Shown here piece by piece: positions 4,802 to 7,232 of a DNA stretch of 7,232 nucleotides (its first letter is position 1; each line of letters starts with the position of its first letter). A program made the translations under genes and the position numbers. The notes under the pieces were generated by a model that searched no databases, was not told the origin of the DNA, and saw only the letters and a program-made list of their open reading frames with translations. The stretch comes from Candidatus Hydrothermota bacterium (lineage in GTDB: Bacteria; Hydrothermota; Hydrothermia; UBA1063). The stretch is from assembly GCA_003644895.1 (NCBI GenBank), contig QNDO01000073.1:1-7232 (forward strand). Direction: 5' to 3'.

Positions 4802-7232
4802 TTAGTGAATATATTTATTTGCCTTCTCTAGGAAATAGCCCATTTCGCACCTTATATTCTCCCATTCTCTTGGATTTCGGGGAAATGTGGTTGGTGATTG
4901 GACGAGAGCGTTAATTTTTTGTAATAGTTTTTTAATTTCCTCCTTAACATAGCAGGGTAAATCTTCATTCACTTCCAGAGATCTCAACATCCATAAATAT
5001 TCATAATCTTCCATGCCATCCCTCAGGGCTTCCCATCTTAAAGAACTCACAGGAGCTGATAAAACAGGAGTATCTTCTGAGAAGGCCTCGTAGGGTGGAT
5101 AGATCAGCCTTCCATTCCCATTGTTCCAGTAATGAATAAAGCCTTTCCATTTTCCATATCCCCTTTGGTAACTCATGGGATCAAGGTAAGGGTTCTGAAA
5201 CGTATCCGGATACGCCAGATTGCTTGTCCAGTAATTTGTATTCCAGATCAAAATCCCTTTAATTCCGAATCTAAAACTGATAACAGGCCACATTCTCAAT
5301 TCGAAGGAGGGTCTTTCTATATATTGTGTAGGATAGGGTGGGGGAGGACCTCCCGCTATATACCACCATATCTGTTCACCTTTTTTCATTCTTTCCTTAG
5401 CTATCTTTAGATTCAGGTTTCCCATGGCAGGGCACCAAATATCTACATAGCCATAAAGTTCATGGACTGGTTCTTCGGTCAAAAAGGTCCTAAGTTCAGG
5501 TGCAATTTCTTTCAGTAGTTTCATCCCTTTTTTCACAAAAGGATAGTCTTTTTCCGCTGGCTCATCAAACCAGTAAGGTAAGGCCTTATCAAGCCAGCCC
5601 TTGCTTTTGAGATGATTCACAATACCTTTCAGATAGGTAGAAAATAATTTCTTGTAAGTGGGAGTTCCAAAGCGAGCGCCACATATTTCTGGAAGGATAC
5701 GAGAGTAAAAACTTCCTTTTGGGAAATAGTTAAGACGCAGGATATATGAATTAAATTTGTACTTATCTAGATACAGGGATGCTGTGGAATCAAAAGCCTT
5801 AAAATCAAAAATAATTTTTCCCTTCTCACAGTCAAGTCGAACCTTGATGGGCTCCATGGGAAAATAGGGTGAAATTCTGTGCTTCTTAAAGCTGTTGTAA
5901 TACTTTTCCAATACAACTCTCAGGCTTTTCCTATCATTCAGGTGGTGATAACGTTTTACTTCATCAGGTTGAAACCCAAATGCGCTTCTAAGGTGAGATT
6001 CCTCAGGTAAGGTAAAGTTGAAAACCTTAATTTTGATAGGAACTTGCACAATCGTATCCTCAAATTCAAACCGAATAAATCCACTGTAATTTCCTTCCGG
6101 AGTATCCCGAGGGATAAATATCCGTACATACAGAGGATTATTCCCCTCTTTCAGTAATAGAGGCAGTTTTAGTGGTAAAATAGGGTCGGGATACATTGCG
6201 GGAAGCTCATTGTAATAGGAGGGGATGCTCACGGGAATATAGTGTTCCAGAAAGAGTTTGATATTGTTTCTACCCAGGGTATTGGGTCCGTCTTCCAGGG
6301 AGGAAATAACAATGTTTTTTAATTTGCACACTCTTTGACAAAAAATAACCAGCTGAAAGGCTTCATATTCATTCCTGGCAGAAGATAGAGTAATCTCTTT
6401 TCTTTTCACAGGCCATGGCCTGTAACGTGAGACAGTATATCCGGATTCTGCCCACCAGATTTTCTTATCTCCATTTTCACTGAGAAGATAGCCAAAATCT
6501 GAGGAAAAGGAAGGAGGAACGAAAAAGAAAAAATTGTAGATAAGGGTGTCTTTCTTGTCCGTGATCAGAAGGTTAAGATTTTTCTTTCCCCAGGTTTTTA
6601 AATTATAGTGGAGATTAACCACAGATTTGTTATGCGGCAAGATTGAAAGTGTATGTCGGGATATGACAGTCTCGGATTCAAGTTGAATGAAAAGTTCGGT
6701 CCTGTTACTCCTTTTGTTTTCCAGATATAATTGAAGATTGTTCTTGTAAGAAGGAACAAGGAAGCCGGGATCGATATGCTGTATAAGTATTCCGGGTAAA
6801 TTACCCCTTTCTTTATAAAACACCGTCCTACCTCGGATTTTACCATATTTCTTATTGATTTCCCCAGTAAATTTGTAAAAATCTACCTGGAAAAAGGATA
6901 ATGGAGAAGAGCTCATCCTGATAAAAATGGAGTCAGCAGGAATTGTGTCAGGCAAAGCAAAGATCTTGGTTGCTTTTCCAGTTAAAACCCCTATCTCCTG
7001 CCAAGTAGTCCCATTTCTTGAGTACTCCACAGTCAATTTACCGTTTTTGAAATAAGCGATCTGGATTTTTACTTTACCCTTCAGGAATTTATTGTCTTTT
7101 ACCCTGTGAAGTAAAACAATTTCCTTCCTGCCGGAAAAAAGGTACCTGTTGGTATTAAAGAAAGCGGTGCAATTCTCAATGAATTTCAGGTAGTTGCTTT
7201 CTGTCCACTGAAAAGGAAATGTTGCCACATAC
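4802..7232 (-). CDS. GH123/DUF4091-type glycoside hydrolase-like protein (5' end off the window)
   Basis: The frame is open from the right edge to TAA 4802-4804. A GTG at 7228 could serve as a start, giving 808 residues (numbering used here), but the frame continues upstream (TAT, Tyr) to the edge, so the true N-terminus and any signal peptide are probably missing. Residues about 20-120 (KVKIQIAYFKNGKLTVEYSR...IFIRMSSS) look like a discoidin/CBM-like beta-sandwich. About 275-400 match the N-terminal sandwich of GH123/DUF4091 proteins (RNEYEAFQLVI; DTPEGNYSGFIRF). About 415-750 look like the catalytic barrel: YWFDEP with Asp555-Glu556 fits the Asp-Glu pair of GH123 N-acetylgalactosaminidases; DIWCPAMGN, the GIKGILIWNTNYW strand and RWEALRDGMEDYEYLWML follow. 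A secreted enzyme acting on an amino sugar or related glycan is inferred; DUF4091 members mostly lack known substrates. It ends 47 nt before amrS on the same strand. Confidence 0.75.
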   Translation of the reverse strand, partial: YVATFPFQWTESNYLKFIENCTAFFNTNRYLFSGRKEIVLLHRVKDNKFLKGKVKIQIAYFKNGKLTVEYSRNGTTWQEIGVLTGKATKIFALPDTIPADSIFIRMSSSPLSFFQVDFYKFTGEINKKYGKIRGRTVFYKERGNLPGILIQHIDPGFLVPSYKNNLQLYLENKRSNRTELFIQLESETVISRHTLSILPHNKSVVNLHYNLKTWGKKNLNLLITDKKDTLIYNFFFFVPPSFSSDFGYLLSENGDKKIWWAESGYTVSRYRPWPVKRKEITLSSARNEYEAFQLVIFCQRVCKLKNIVISSLEDGPNTLGRNNIKLFLEHYIPVSIPSYYNELPAMYPDPILPLKLPLLLKEGNNPLYVRIFIPRDTPEGNYSGFIRFEFEDTIVQVPIKIKVFNFTLPEESHLRSAFGFQPDEVKRYHHLNDRKSLRVVLEKYYNSFKKHRISPYFPMEPIKVRLDCEKGKIIFDFKAFDSTASLYLDKYKFNSYILRLNYFPKGSFYSRILPEICGARFGTPTYKKLFSTYLKGIVNHLKSKGWLDKALPYWFDEPAEKDYPFVKKGMKLLKEIAPELRTFLTEEPVHELYGYVDIWCPAMGNLNLKIAKERMKKGEQIWWYIAGGPPPPYPTQYIERPSFELRMWPVISFRFGIKGILIWNTNYWTSNLAYPDTFQNPYLDPMSYQRGYGKWKGFIHYWNNGNGRLIYPPYEAFSEDTPVLSAPVSSLRWEALRDGMEDYEYLWMLRSLEVNEDLPCYVKEEIKKLLQKINALVQSPTTFPRNPREWENIRCEMGYFLEKANKYIH

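Noticed and set aside
5132..5410. Plus-strand open frame of 92 codons inside the glycosidase-like gene, and similar antisense frames at 1806-2000, 2832-3068, 3351-3575, 3729-4004, 4008-4256 and 4554-4805
   Set aside because: They lie antisense to well-supported genes with clear family motifs and have no ribosome sites or recognisable sequence of their own.
7219..7230. ATG at 7230 as the start of the glycosidase-like gene
   Set aside because: It is out of frame with the protein. The correct frame passes through GTG 7228 and stays open to the window edge.

Overview
The window holds five protein genes and almost no spare DNA. It comes from an AT-rich bacterium (about 40% GC by eye). A lipoprotein with a lipobox and a carboxypeptidase-regulatory-like domain, an exported DUF3160 protein, a GH123/DUF4091-type glycosidase-like protein and two oxygen-sensitive radical SAM enzymes together suggest an anaerobic diderm, perhaps of the FCB/WOR-3 type and possibly thermophilic. 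That placement is inference; no marker gene fixes it.

Layout: (1) bases 1-345, minus strand, the N-terminal part of a lipoprotein gene running off the left edge. (2) 346-596, a divergent intergenic region with a consensus-like promoter on each strand and a cluster of nested direct and inverted repeats between them. (3) 597-1754, plus strand, a radical SAM protein of the family annotated as putative DNA modification/repair (COG4277/TIGR03916 type) with a C-terminal helix-hairpin-helix. (4) 1755-3716, minus strand, a DUF3160 protein whose stop codon directly abuts the stop of the radical SAM gene. (5) 3741-4754, minus strand, amrS, the AmmeMemoRadiSam-system radical SAM enzyme, 24 nt upstream of the DUF3160 gene. 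(6) 4802 to the right edge, minus strand, a large GH123/DUF4091-type protein cut off at its N-terminus.

Genes 6, 5 and 4 run in the same direction with gaps of 47 and 24 nt. The 47-nt gap contains its own promoter-like sequence, so amrS and the DUF3160 gene probably form a two-gene unit, possibly also reached by read-through from the glycosidase-like gene. The usual amrS partners (AMMECR1 and Memo homologues) are not in the window, nor is the DUF4130/uracil-DNA-glycosylase partner of the other radical SAM family.

The most interesting signal is in the starts. All three genes that have a visible promoter carry a -10 box only 7-9 nt upstream of an in-frame ATG, which predicts leaderless or nearly leaderless mRNAs. 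The downstream operon gene (DUF3160) instead has a strong Shine-Dalgarno sequence. The second point of interest is the pairing of amrS with an exported protein of unknown function. I saw no RNA gene, CRISPR array, insertion sequence or convincing intrinsic terminator.
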